From contig JAYWVB010000003.1 of the NCBI GenBank assembly GCA_039881045.1, positions 992,001 through 1,056,000 of the forward strand: a stretch of 64,000 nucleotides of DNA, given 5' to 3'. The stretch is from Chaetomium olivaceum (lineage: Eukaryota; Ascomycota; Sordariomycetes; Sordariales; Chaetomiaceae). The notes beneath the pieces are model-generated. The model was not told the origin of the DNA and searched no databases. It saw only the letters and a program-made list of their open reading frames with translations. Below are positions 32,911 through 44,003 of the stretch, piece after piece. A program made the position numbers and the translations under genes. Position 1 is the stretch's first letter. Each line of letters starts with the position of its first letter.

Positions 32911-34930
32911 TTATAACTGAAGACCCATCTTTCTTAACCGTCCACCGAACTTCACCAGTAACAGCGGCACAGGAATCATCACCACGCAGATGAACCCCAG
33001 CAGCGAGTTTCCCCACCCCAAGCCAAGGTTCTGATACATGGACGGCCCGGCTAGGGGTAGCAACATACCGACCAGACTGCGAAAGACGGTGTTGGCAGCC
33101 ATGGCCGAGGCGGCATACACCGGGAAGGAGTCGACCAGATAGGTCATGAGCGGTAAAAAGATGCCAATGACGCCAAAAGAAAAAGGAAATAGTCCCAAAA
33201 CGGGGACGATCCAGTGGGTGCGGTAATAGGTGGACCAACCATACCAAAAGAAGGTGACGGGCAGGAGGAAGCTAAAGTAGATGCTCAGGGGCAGGCGCAT
33301 CTCGGGTTCGAAGACGCCGCCGTTGGCGCGGGTGCGCTTGACCACACCGCGGTCCGACGTCGCCGTGATGACGGCCCACCCGCTCACGTTGCCGACGCCA
33401 AGGCAGATGTACACCAGGCCCGTGATGCCGACGCTCCAGCCGTACGTCTGCTGGAAGACGGTTGGGATCGTGGTGAACAGGAGGTACAGCGTGCCGTAGG
33501 CAAAGGCGAGGTAGAGCGAGATGAAAAAGACGGTCGGCGACAAGAAGAGCATCTTGGTCGGACGGGTCAGACCGTTGATGAGGGTTTGGGTTGGGGTCTG
33601 CTTCTCGGCGCCGGGGGTCTCGTAGCAGCTGCGGAGGTCGGTGCGGTTGAGCTCCTTTTGGAGGCGCGCAACCTTGTGCTGAATCAGGATGCGCGGGTTG
33701 GTCTCGGTGGTGAACAGCTCAAACAGGCCGACAACGATGACCGAGATGATGAAGACGATCCAGAAGTCCCAACGCCAACCGATGGTTTGAGAAAGCCAGC
33801 TGCCAAGCACGGGGCCAATTGTTGGACCTAAAGGGGGTCAGCATCAACATTCCGGAAAAGGGGTCAATAAACAATGGGTACACGAACCGATCAGTGGCCC
33901 GAGGGTGTACATGCCAATGGCAGAGCCCCTTTGGTCCGTCCTGAACACGTCCGCGATGACACCCGCTCCAAGTGTCTATACTGGTCAGTTTGACTCCTCA
34001 TCCACTAGGGACTCCAGTTCGTGGCAAACAAGAAAACCGTACCAGACATCCCGATCCACCAATGCCACTAAAAAAGCGGAACACGATCAACGACTCAATC
34101 GACGGCGCCAGCGCACACCCAATCAACCACAAGCAAAAGAAAACGTTCGCAACAGCCAGCACCGGGCGGCGGCCATACAGCTCGCTCAGGGGCGCCAGGA
34201 ACAGCGGCCCAATAACGTAACCCAGCAAATACACGCTGACGGTCATGGCGCCGATGACCTGGTTGGTGTTGCCGAACTCCTTGCTCAGGCTCGAGATGCC
34301 GGGGGCCAGGATAGACGAGGCGAAGGGGGTCAGCAGGGTGATACCCGACAGCAGACCGACGATCAGCCACTTCTTGCGGGCGGGGAAGTTGAGGGGCATG
34401 GCCGGGTCGTCCTGCGATTCCCAGCCGACGACGCCCTCGTCGAGATTGGACAGGGGGATGGGCGCGTGCGGGATGCGCTCCCGCTCGACGGTGCGCTTGC
34501 GCGAGATGATGCGCGAGATGCGCGACCTGGTGCTGTTTCGCGTGTTGCTGCGCGAGAGCTCGGCCGTGCCGGGGTGCTGGGGGGTTGGTGAGTGGCCTGT
34601 CTCGGGGATGGAGGAGAGCGACCAAGGGGTGTTGGTGGCGGTGAAGGGTGAACTCACTTGCGCGAGCTCGACGTCCAGATCGTGGCCTGGCACGGCGACC
34701 TTGGCCTCTTCGGTGTCGAAGTCTGAGGAGCTGAAACCGCCATCGGGATGTGTCGACCCGGATTGGTCGTGGTCACTGTCGGCGAGAGCGCTCTCCTTCT
34801 CAGCCTTTGCAACTTGGACGGATGCCGCCGTGGAGCTTGAATCGGAAACCGATTGCTCGCGCTTTTCCTCCATTCTTTCTTTGTTTGTATTGTCCCCTTC
34901 CTGGCTCTCGCGTTTCCCGTTTTCCGCCAT
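32911..34930 (-). CDS. Major facilitator superfamily drug:H+ antiporter (DHA1-like)
   Basis: Three exons, 34930-34043, 33975-33888 and 33827-32911 (introns of 67 and 60 bp), 630 residues. A long hydrophilic N-terminus (about 185 residues, Ser/Glu-rich, with an Arg-rich RSRISRIISRKRT) precedes 12 hydrophobic segments. The family motif GPLFLAPLSELYGRRPVL marks the loop between helices 2 and 3, and the antiporter motif region is rebuilt by splicing: GSGC-L|TLGAGVIADVFRTDQRG, then MYTLGPLIG|PTIGPVLGSWL. These signatures fit fungal plasma-membrane exporters of the DHA1 group (polyamine/azole transporters such as Flr1 and Tpo types). Substrate unknown. The intron positions are conserved in related transporters. 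Confidence 0.9.
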
Positions 34931-36783
34931 CTCGGGCGACTGGATGCTGTGTTGTTGAAACCGCCTTCCGCGTTTGTCCTGCTGCAAGCCGAAGTTGGCC
35001 GTTGAAGCCAAGAAAGGCCAAGAGGGGGGCGTTCTGGAGTTTTTCTGGCACAAGCGGGAACAGCAGCGGGAATGTCGAGAGGCGTGGGGAGCAAGGGTTG
35101 GCAGTGATCAACGTTGCATTGGGGTCAGCCTGCACACGGAGACATTCAAAGTTCGCGTGCCGATATTGCCGAACCGGAGATAGCAGGGTAACTCCTGAAC
35201 CTGGAAGCCGTTGAAACTTGAGCCACTGGTAGCGGAAAGGGGTCCAAGGGGTCCGCGGGTCTGGTCCCACGTTAAGAGGGAGGGGGGTTAAACCTGAGGC
35301 TAACCGAAAGAGAATGGCAGATTAGAAATGGCAGCGTCACTTTGGAAGTTGCGCATTTCCGAGCCCGGGAAGGAGGAGCTTGCCATCTGATGCCACAGCG
35401 CGAGGGATTCAAGTGGCTCCCGTGCCAATGCGCGCCTTTTTTTTTTTGTGACAATGAGCACGTCATCGGGCTCCCACCGAAACGCCATGTTGAGGGGAGA
35501 GCAGGTATATGAGCTTGATTTATCTCCCTTTACACCCGAGATGGATTAAAAGGCCAACGTCTTACGCCTTCCTACGTCAGGTTGCCCTCCAAACTCCGGC
35601 CTCCCCGCACGCGGTATATCAATGGGAGGCAAAATCAAACCCCCAGGGACGCGAAGGAAGCCCGCAGCAAGTTCGATTCAGATCATCATACCTATTCGTA
35701 GTGTACGAAATAGCTAGGGGGTTGGGCACTAGTCACACGCCGCCCAAATTCCAGCACGATCTTTATTCCGGAAATAACCTACCTCCCCGAAAGTCAACGC
35801 TGACTCACCTCAATCACAGAGACCAACCATGACATCCCGTAAGTCATGACCCCACAAGCAATTGAAGTGTTTTGTTGATGAGACATCTGGCACCCAACAT
35901 AATTCTGCCGTATCACATTGTTGGCGCGCGCTATTACATAAAACATGGAGATTCCAATTGGGCACAGCGTGCACCTTGTACGCTTCTACGCTTGTCCAGG
36001 GCGCTGGGTTTTACGCTATCAAGGCGCGCCCGTTGACTAACTCAGTCGTCGTAATGTGTGCTGTCACTGCTGTGCAACCGTTGCACAGCAGTTCAGGGGT
36101 TTTCACCCCGTCTGTCTGTTAGCAGTAGCTATTGCACCGGGCCCAGACAACATACGCCGTAGTTTGAAGGCTGTTGTCTCAAATCTCTTAAGTCTAAGCG
36201 TCGCTCTACTATGTAGTCTCCCATCCCAGACAGACATACCCTTCCGTGTTGACACTATCCGCACAGTACATACCAAGCCACCATTAACGAGCGGCACATC
36301 ACGAGCACAGTGGAGTTACGGCAAAACAGACCGCCGAGGGTTCCGTAGGTGACTTATTAAATTGAACAATGGAGGGCGAGGGCCCTATAACTCGGCAACC
36401 AGTTCAGAACCTCGAAATTTAAAACCTTGGTGGTTTATTTGCAGTCATCTATTACAACTTTACAACTTTACCTACATACCAAGTATTAGGCTGACGGGTT
36501 CGCGCCTAGGCGCCACCCGGTCAAAGTGTTTTCCCGACACCGCAGGTTTTGCCCATTAGGTATGTACGACCCCTCCATCGTCAGAAGCAAGTGTGCAACG
36601 CCCTCCAACTTGAGCGAATTCATCCGTGCCAATCGCCGCCATTTCTGGCTCTCTCAAAGCTCAAACAGTCAAACTCAGGCATACTCCACATCTGGGATAT
36701 CCAGTTAGTAACACTGCGGCTCCCCCTCGTTTTCCGTCGTCCACTTGTTGATTCTTTGAGGTTCAAGTTGTTTTTCAGGCACC
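34931..36783. other. Long spacer with a perfect hairpin
   Basis: 1.85 kb between two divergent genes. No protein-like frame: the short frames overlap on both strands. It contains an inverted repeat at 36066-36092. Base composition becomes AT-richer after 35850. I see no transposon ends. Confidence 0.45.
36066..36092. repeat. Perfect 12-bp inverted repeat, 3-bp loop
   Basis: ACTGCTGTGCAA, then CCG, then TTGCACAGCAGT. All twelve pairs match. It lies in a gene-free stretch. It could be a factor-binding palindrome or a hairpin. Seen directly; role unknown. Confidence 0.8.
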
Positions 36784-38862
36784 ATGCAAATAAAACTGGT
36801 TACCTATCCCTGGGACAAAGGAAGAACCCTCACTGATGAGGCGCTCGAGGAGCAACGTCGACAACTTCACCAGGAGCGGCTCAAGTTTGCACGGGAAGTG
36901 CAACGCCAGACAGGGCCAATCTTGGCTCCCGGTATCGATGGTGTGCTCTGGAACGAAATGCGCCCAACGGAGGACGACGAAACACGAAACCCGCAAACTC
37001 CCACCCTCAGCGTCCTCGAGTGCACACTGAAGCCCGACGTCAATATCCATGATGGTTCTGGGCCACCGAGACAGCTTTGGGATGCCGTGTTGACTTACAT
37101 CAGCTCCCTCCCTGGCTGCGACGCCCTTGAGTGGGGTCTCAGACTGGATGGCGACGACTATGCTTCCCCGACCGCGTTATTTTGCATGATTTACTGGGAC
37201 AGTGTGTTGGCCTGGTGGACGTTCCAACATAGCCCGGGCTTCATCCCTCTCCTTGGCCTACTTGGGTCCGACATTTCGAACCGCTGCGCAAAGCTCGGCG
37301 TGCCCGGTGTGCCCCGGCTCGGTGACATCCAACACGGCGTTGCAGTACTCGATATTATAACGATCACTTTTGACGCTAAAGCTGTCCCGACATCGGACAG
37401 TCGGTCGGCTTTTGGAGAGGAGTGGAAAGCGCTTATCGATCCAGTATGTAGCGAGCATGGTGGCGGCCTTCAACACTCCTACGCCGTATGGTTGGAAAAC
37501 AATGTCGTGACCCTTCCCGAGCCTACACCGGCTGAAGCTGCTGTCGGAAACAAGTTTGCCACATTCACGGCCTTCCTCGCCTGGAATAAGGAACGCTACA
37601 ACAGCCGTCGTGTTGCGGAACTATGTGACAACCTGCGAGGTCTCCTGGTATCTTCTTGTCCCACTGTACCAACCATCTCAAGGAAGACAGTCCGGTTGAT
37701 CAATGAGATACTCCAAGAGAATCATGATTCGTCACGGGAGCTGGCCAGACCGTGCAGTTTAGCCTCAGTTTTGAAACACAACTTTCCGCGAAAGTGCAGC
37801 CCCGACATCCCCAAACTCCAATATCACTACAGCGATATCCTCAGTCGCAGTATACGAGACACACAGACACGGAGAAGGCCGTTTCCAGCTCCAAGAGGCA
37901 TGTCTTTGTTAGTAGTAGGATCCCAAGGTTCGATGTTCGAGGGCAGCACGACCCAGCTACCGCTGTTCCACAATGGACAACCACCCGCCCATGGTGCTCA
38001 TTTCTTGGACGTCGCTTGGATGCAGCTGACCTATCGTACCCGACGGGTTGAAGCGCCTCGAATATATGACCGGCTAAAGGACCAGATTAGCGTTTTACCG
38101 GGCTGCGTCAAAACGTACTGGGCTCGTGACCCGGACCACAAGAAGAAGTTTTCCGTTCTTACAGGTCAGAAGATGCTTCATTCCCGGTCAAAACTAGAGC
38201 CTAACCTTTGTTGCGTTATCCAGTTTGGGAGGGCCAAAATGCGCGAGAAGCCAGTTTTCACCAGTATCGCCAGATATTGGACAGCTTTGCGGCCTCATCG
38301 GTCCAGCTCGCAGTGCCATTAATACACCATGGTTTCCCTATACATGGACGCGACTGGTTCAACGCCAGCCCATGGCTCGATGAAGTGACCCATCTCGAGA
38401 TAACCCGTTTCTATGTCTCACCCAGCCTAACTGCACGACAAGTGTTCGAACATGCCTATTACATCTTTGGACGGTCTGTAGTTTTTCTTTCTCCACCTCC
38501 ACCTCCTGTGTCCATATTTATCATTCTAGGACCCAATGTTTGATTCAGCTAACGTCCCTTGACCCTGCCGGAAAAATAGCATGACAGTGCCTACGGAACA
38601 ATCAGGATCGGCCACCCCTGCATGTCGCCTCCAGCGTGACGCCGCTTGGCAGCAGCCTATCGAAGAAGTTAACAGTGATTCAGACTTTCAGATCTTCACC
38701 GGAGTCATAACTTGGCAAAGCCCGGAAGCAAGAACGGAATGGTATGAGGAACTGTTCAAGTTCTCACGCGAGTCGTACGAGATTTTCGGCCAAACCCTCG
38801 ACGTACTGAAGATCATGGCTTCAGGAGGAATAGAGTCACGGTTCCTCACGTTGCAGAGATGA
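36784..38862 (+). CDS. Large protein with three dimeric alpha/beta-barrel-like modules
   Basis: Three exons, 36784-38164, 38224-38473 and 38580-38862 (introns of 59 and 106 bp), 637 residues, no signal peptide. Three segments share the look of ABM-type ferredoxin-like folds: about 75-170 (SVLECTLKPDV, then IYWDSVLAWWTFQHSPGF), about 405-490 (FLDVAWMQLTYRTR, YWARDPDHKKKFSVLTVWEG and FAASSVQLAVPLIHHGF) and about 555-637 (FQIFTGVITWQSPEARTEWY). In single-module relatives such proteins are small dimeric oxygenases or decarboxylases, or ligand binders. Here the two halves of a barrel could form within one chain. Catalytic residues are not obvious. The assignment is from fold-like spacing only; an orphan fungal family is the alternative. 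The splicing is well supported, since each junction restores conserved-looking sequence. Confidence 0.65.
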
Positions 38863-39381
38863 TGACATTGGCGGTGGCGAAGGGAATGACCAGGAAGGCA
38901 ATATTTTGTTACTCTCCACTTGACCCCTGAGCTCGAAGGAAGGCGGGTTTTCTGGAGGATCGGCGACGGGGTGCCGTGGGAAAAGAAGAAGGCACATGTA
39001 GACCATGATGTTGATTACATGTGCTGAACGTTTGACACTTTGTGCACGACAAAACCTTATGGTGCATGCGTCGTATGACTCGTATTTCCAACTAGGTACC
39101 TATAGGGAAGGGTAGACAATGCGGCGCAGCAATCCCGCACTCGTTTCTTGACTGTATTCCAAATGCATTCAACAAAGCCCACTCCATCTTGGATACCCCG
39201 GTAAACAACCCGGTTCGAAAAATGACATGATCGAAAAGAAAGGGAAAAACGATACACCCAGTGAGGTACTGCTCTTCCTTTAGCTCGGGGCATGAGGTTT
39301 GCGGTGCATCGGTCACACTGTGGGACGGACATACTACCCGACCACCCGCAATGCCCAACAACCAGTCACCTCAACGAACAC
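38863..39381. other. Intergenic, no gene seen
   Basis: 0.52 kb between the three-module gene and the 3' end of the broken metallopeptidase. A GGTACCTATAGG word near 39096. Nothing else. Confidence 0.5.
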
Positions 39382-40708
39382 TTATGGAATCACCAAGGGT
39401 ATAAACCCCAGAGACTGCTTGGTTCCGGTAGACCAATCGTTGTCGTTAAAGTACATGGCTAGCATTTGCCTCGTTAGCCCTTGTTCAAAAGGAGAGTACG
39501 GCAGTATTTTTAAGTATTTACCGGTCACGAAGAGCGAGAACGTATCTGATTCGAATCAAGCAATCAGTTGTGTTGTGTTTTGGGTGTTTGCCAGGGGCAA
39601 TTGCACTCACCGGAGTTTTCGGCGGCTAGGTCGGGGTCCTCTTTAGCGAGTTCGCGGATGTTCTGCCACTAGTAGGCTTTTCTCCCGTCACTCAGATACT
39701 GGTCGCCTATCGACGAGTCGGATCAGTCAATGCTTAGAATAGGCCAAATGCCTCCATTCACAAAAACGCAACGGTGTAGTTACCAAGGGTGTGATCCTCC
39801 AGGATGTTCACCGCGTGCGTGAGCTCGTGAATGAGCGTCGCCGGCAGAAACCCCCAGAGATAGTCCAGGTCGTTTTGCACGAGGGGAAGATGAAAATAGT
39901 GGTATGCGGATACGGTCTCTGCGCGGTCGTAGAGACCCCGCCAGCCAGGAAAATGTCTTTGGCAGAGCACTATGACGGACTCTCCCACGTACGGGTTCTC
40001 ATTAATAATGTACTCGTACGTGAAGGCGGTTACCGTCGGGTGGACTCTGCAGCCCGGAGTGTTAACCCACACCCCAGCTTGGCTGCCGGGAATCCACCTG
40101 CGCGCGTTGAAGTACACACCAGGGGTTGGGATTGTGACTGCTCACCATTTAGTCGTGATGCTAAATTCAACGGAGAGTAAGACAGTTGGGGTAACGTTTG
40201 CTGCTAGGTTGGATACCAGCTGACCGCAAGCAACGCATCAAATGACACACACCTTGCTGAATGTCCGATGGGTGACGCTCCATAAGAAAGTTATCGTCAC
40301 ACCGGCTAAGAAATCCAAGTTAGCCGAAGATCCCATGAAATGCATCAAACGAGAGAGTGAGAAGATCGTCTGGGAGAACTGAGCTTACATTTCGAGATTC
40401 AGAGTCGTAGGGTTTCGCAGGGCTTCGGAGATGCGCGACGCAGTCTCTAATATATTCATCAGTCCAGTTGGAATAGTGATGGCCAAAACGAGGAAGAATA
40501 AACCATTAACCCGTTTCAATCGCGTTATGGCATCCGCGTTCCGCTGCCTGTTGGCTTGAGTTGCGGTGCCAAAGTACGCCTGGCCGAAGAAGGCCTCGTA
40601 GGTTTGGAACAAGGTCCTGTCCGCATTATTCATCCCGATCTTGCTGGGGACCGGGTTCGAGTTCAGAATTCCCAATAGGGTCGCCAAGCGTGGAACGACA
40701 AACTCGAC
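39382..40708 (-). pseudogene. Broken aspzincin-like (M35-type) metallopeptidase
   Basis: Six exon-like blocks keep one frame: 40708-40511, 40444-40389, 40305-40253, 40137-39784, 39706-39611 and 39545-39382, for about 306 codons. The zinc site LIHELTHAVNIL lies in block 4, followed by EDHTL|GDQYLSDGRKAY, which resembles the D-containing third-ligand region of aspzincins, then WQNIRELAKEDPDLAAENSD and a proper stop. Two defects are visible. A TAG at 39671-39669 interrupts between KAY and WQN; a CAG would restore it. And no start codon or signal-peptide exon exists upstream of 40708, where the sequence soon becomes the opposite-strand FG-GAP gene. The blocks before the zinc site (NADRTLFQTYEAFFGQ, IRCDDNFLMERHP) match my memory of fungal secreted relatives. 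A decayed secreted peptidase is the best reading. Confidence 0.75.
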
Positions 40709-40772
40709 CTGCGTTCCATATCAGCTACGTTTTCACAAGTTCACTCTACGCTTCAGACGATGGGGATAGTGG

Positions 40773-43150
40773 ATGGACCAGATCAAGTTCAGCGTCGCCA
40801 AGGATCGCGCCAACCACCGCTGGGCCGACGTCAACGGTGACGGCAAGCCAGACTTTATGTGGGTTGACAAATTCAGCGGCGACACCGACGTGTGGTATAA
40901 CATGGGCGAGAGGCAGGTCTCCGGCAGTTCCTGCTGGTGGGATCCGCAAGGAACGAAATACGATGGCTCGTCCTCGGGGCCGAACTTGCATTTTCCCAAC
41001 CTCGGTGGCCAAGGGCAAGCCGACATGACAGAGGTGAACCCCAAGACGAGCCAGGCTTGGACTTGGTTTAACAGTTGCCCTCCCGGTGGCGATGATGGTC
41101 CTGTCGCTGACCAGGGGTTTCCCGAAGTACCCAGTAATGATGGGCCCGGGGGCGGCGGAGGAGATGGCGGCGGAGGAGATGGCGGCGGAGGAGATGGCGG
41201 CGGAGGAGATGGCGGCGGAGGAGATGGCAGCGGTGGCATCCCGGGAGATAAAGGTAGTGGTGGAGATGGCGGCACCCTCATCTTCGTTCCTACGACGATT
41301 TGGGCCCCGGGTGGTGACAGCGGTGGTGGCGGAGCCACAGCCTCATGCATACCCCCTTGCACACTTGTGCTCCCTCCCTCACCGATTGGCTCCACGACCA
41401 CGATCACATGGCCGTTGCTCACCACGACCCTATGGTCTTCGGCTGCTGGCGGCGGAGTCGAGACCATCACCACCACCATCTCCATCCCGGCCACACGACT
41501 GCTATTGATTGGTGGCCGGTAACCGTGAACGTCGGAGACCCAACCAACGCCGTTTTCAGCCCCGTGCAGAGCGTCAAGCCGCCCCCGATCCTGATCACCC
41601 TGCCTGCCAACGTAGTCACGGTCCCGCCCACACCAATCCCGGTATACTCCAACGGATTCCCGGTGTCTTCACCATCCACGTCCACGTCCACTTTTATCAT
41701 CCCCATCTTCTTTCCCACGCCGCGACCTGTGACGGTTCAGCCCCAACCGACCGTGTCTGTCTCACTGCCGACTAAGCCGCCCACGACGACCGTCATCCCC
41801 CCTTCCACGACCACCATCGGTTCCACAACGATCACCGTTCCCCCAGTCACCACGACCAAGAGAGATATTGCCCCCCGGGTGACGTATACCAGCGTGAGGC
41901 CGGACACTACCTGCTCTGTCGGATGCGGGACCTACGATTGCCGCCAGTTTGGCTGTGGTGGTAGCGGCGGCGGTGGAGGCGGCGGCGGAGGATGCGGTCT
42001 TTTCGGCTGTGGTGGCGGGTGCTCCATCTTTGGCTGTGGTGGAGGTTGCGGCTTGCTTGGATGCGGCTTCGGCTGTTTGCCCATTATCGAATGCCCAGCG
42101 GGGAGTGAGTGTGCTCCTCTCCCCCTATTGTCTTATTGATATCGAAGACAGAACTCCACCTCGAGACTGACAAACCTTGGTTTCTCCCTTTAGATCAGTG
42201 CCCTTTGAATAGGTGCGGCGGACTCGGTTGCAAGAATGGCGGTTGTGGAACCCAACATGATGGGGACTGTGAGCCACAGACGGCAAACGACTGCCGGGTG
42301 GTGATTAGCAGCACCCTGACCGCTCCTCCGAATCAGTACAGCACCACCACAGGGGTATGTCAATAAAAGGGGTCCCTTGAGTCCCCTACCTCCTCTCATT
42401 CTCCACTCCCGTCCACTTCCACCACATATGTCTTTGATAGGAGGAAACTGACCGGTGTCCAAAAGACAAACTGCAACCCCTACGTGGCGTGTGACGCAAC
42501 TGACCGCACAACCACCTTCACAAACTGGGCCAACCCCCTCCTACAACACCGTAACGGTAACCGGCTCGAATCGCGTGATGGAGCGCATGCCCGCCAGTCT
42601 GGTCAACTCTCTCGCGTCCCAGATTATCAGCGAGATGTACAGTTGGGACCAGACCCGGTACGGCGGCACGGTCCCATCCACACCCACATGCACTGCTACC
42701 AATGTATGCAACTGTAACGAAACCGGCTGCGACCGATGCTCGCCAACATGCTGCTACGACGGTACCTGTCCGTGGCAAACCAGCCGGCTTCCAACGACAA
42801 CGGCGAAGGACAGGTGCGATGGCTTTAACTGCCAGGCCTGTGGATCACCCTTCGACTCGTCCTGCTGCTGGTCGAGCTACTGTGGTGCGGGGAGGCTGTT
42901 GGTGGTGAACGGTACGGTGGCGGTGACGATATATGGAACGGCGCCGACGGTGGTTACCGTTACCGCCACTGCTGCGGGGTCGGAACTGGAGGTCACAACA
43001 ACTGTGGTCCCGGCTAATCTACCGTCGGCCGTGCAGGTGGTGACCGGTGGTGTGGTAGCTGTGGGTCATTCGTATTCTAGCGTAACGACTTCAGAAGTGC
43101 CAGCGAGTGTGACCATGACGGCTGCATTGGTATCAGTGGTCAGTCCATAG
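40773..43150 (+). pseudogene. Truncated, frameshifted FG-GAP/Gly-Cys-rich surface protein
   Basis: From 40773 the frame opens inside an FG-GAP repeat (NHRWADVNGDGKPDFMWVDK), with a TAG two codons before the ATG, so earlier repeats are missing or spliced. It continues with WYNMGERQVSGSSCWW, a (GGGGD)n stretch, Thr/Pro-rich linkers, and a Cys/Gly block (GCGTYDCRQFGCGG, GCGLFGCGGGC), then Cys-rich exons after an intron at about 42101-42193 (CPLNRCGGLGC). At least two frame changes have no good intron: about 41491-41500 (IPAT to TTAIDWWPVTVNVG) and about 42510-42545 (NPYVACDATDRTTT to SYNTVTVTGSNRVME). The last frame ends at 43150 with a hydrophobic Thr/Val-rich tail that could be an anchor. Fungal relatives are secreted. 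Decay or uncorrected indels; I favour a pseudogene. Confidence 0.55.
41150..41228 (+). repeat. 15-bp tandem repeat encoding GGGGD
   Basis: Five copies of GGCGGCGGAGGAGAT in a row encode repeated Gly-Gly-Gly-Gly-Asp within the FG-GAP-related frame. The copies are almost identical, implying recent expansion. Confidence 0.85.
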
Positions 43151-43494
43151 AAGGGTAGGGTAGGTTGGTCCCGTGCAGGAGCTGAATAACTGGCAGATTA
43201 CGGCACATACTGCATGCAAGTCAAGATAGAGCCCATAAATTCAAGTTCGTAATGGAGGAACTGACGAAAACGCTGAATGGCGGATTCTCACAAGACATCG
43301 TGGTGCCTCGTCTGACACTGGCGCGCCAGTTTCGCTTGTTCTGTGCGGTAAATATGAACACAACCATCAAGTAAGGTAGGTACTGAATTTGGTAGGCAGG
43401 TTGATAACCGCTCACAACTAACCAACCCAGCTCATTCTCCCTTTGCCCTAATTAGCGACCAACCGCTATCCCCTCTTTAACTGCCAACCCCCCT
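43151..43494. other. Intergenic, convergent 3' ends
   Basis: About 0.34 kb between the FG-GAP-related frame and the stop of the RidA gene. No feature seen. Confidence 0.5.
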
Positions 43495-44003
43495 TTAACC
43501 CGCCTTCACCCCCTCCCCAACGTACGCCACAACCTCCACCTCGACCCTCATCCCCGGCACCCCCAACCCGGCCACCGCGACGCCCGTCAACAGCGGCCGG
43601 TGGCTTTCGCCCGCCCACTTCCGCATGCTGGCCGCCCACGCCGTGAAGGCCTCCTCGCTCAGCTCGGTCGTGTACAGGTTGACCTTGTACACCTGGCTCC
43701 AACCCTCCCCTCCCGCGGCGCGCAGGCACGCGTCGACGTTGGCGAAGGCTTGTTCGATTTCGGCGGTGAGCGAGGAGGGGATCGCGCCGGTGGTGGGGTC
43801 CCAGCCGCCTGTAAGGAGGGGGGGTTCAGGTTAGTTTATGGGCTTGGGGGTCAGGGGGAGGGGTTGAACAGGGGGGTTGGTGAGTGCGTACCTTGGCCGG
43901 AGCACTCGATTCGGTCGCCTATGCGGACAGCTTGGCTGTAGTGGGACTTTTCGGAGAGGATGCGGGTGAAGGGGGAGTAATCGAAGTATTGGGGGGACGG
44001 CAT
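43495..44003 (-). CDS. RidA/YjgF/YER057c family protein (enamine/imine deaminase)
   Basis: Two exons, 44003-43892 and 43808-43495 (intron of 83 bp), 141 residues. The chain reads MPSPQYFDYSPFTRILSEK, YSQAVRIGDRIECSGQ|GGWDPTTG, AEIEQAFANVDACLRAAGGE, VYKVNLYTTELSEEAF and PLLTGVAVAGLGVPGMRVEVEVVAYV. The GMRVEVEVVA end is the family signature; the usual arginine (R in GMRVEVE) that holds the substrate carboxylate is present. RidA proteins hydrolyse reactive enamine/imine intermediates such as 2-aminoacrylate, in cytosol or mitochondria; some fungal relatives work in metabolite pathways. No targeting peptide is visible. Length is typical. Confidence 0.88.

Noticed and set aside
40733..41494. Minus-strand Pro-rich frame opposite the GGGGD repeat
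   Set aside because: Its PPSPPPP character is the reverse of the GGCGGCGGAGGAGAT repeat; the plus strand has FG-GAP motifs.
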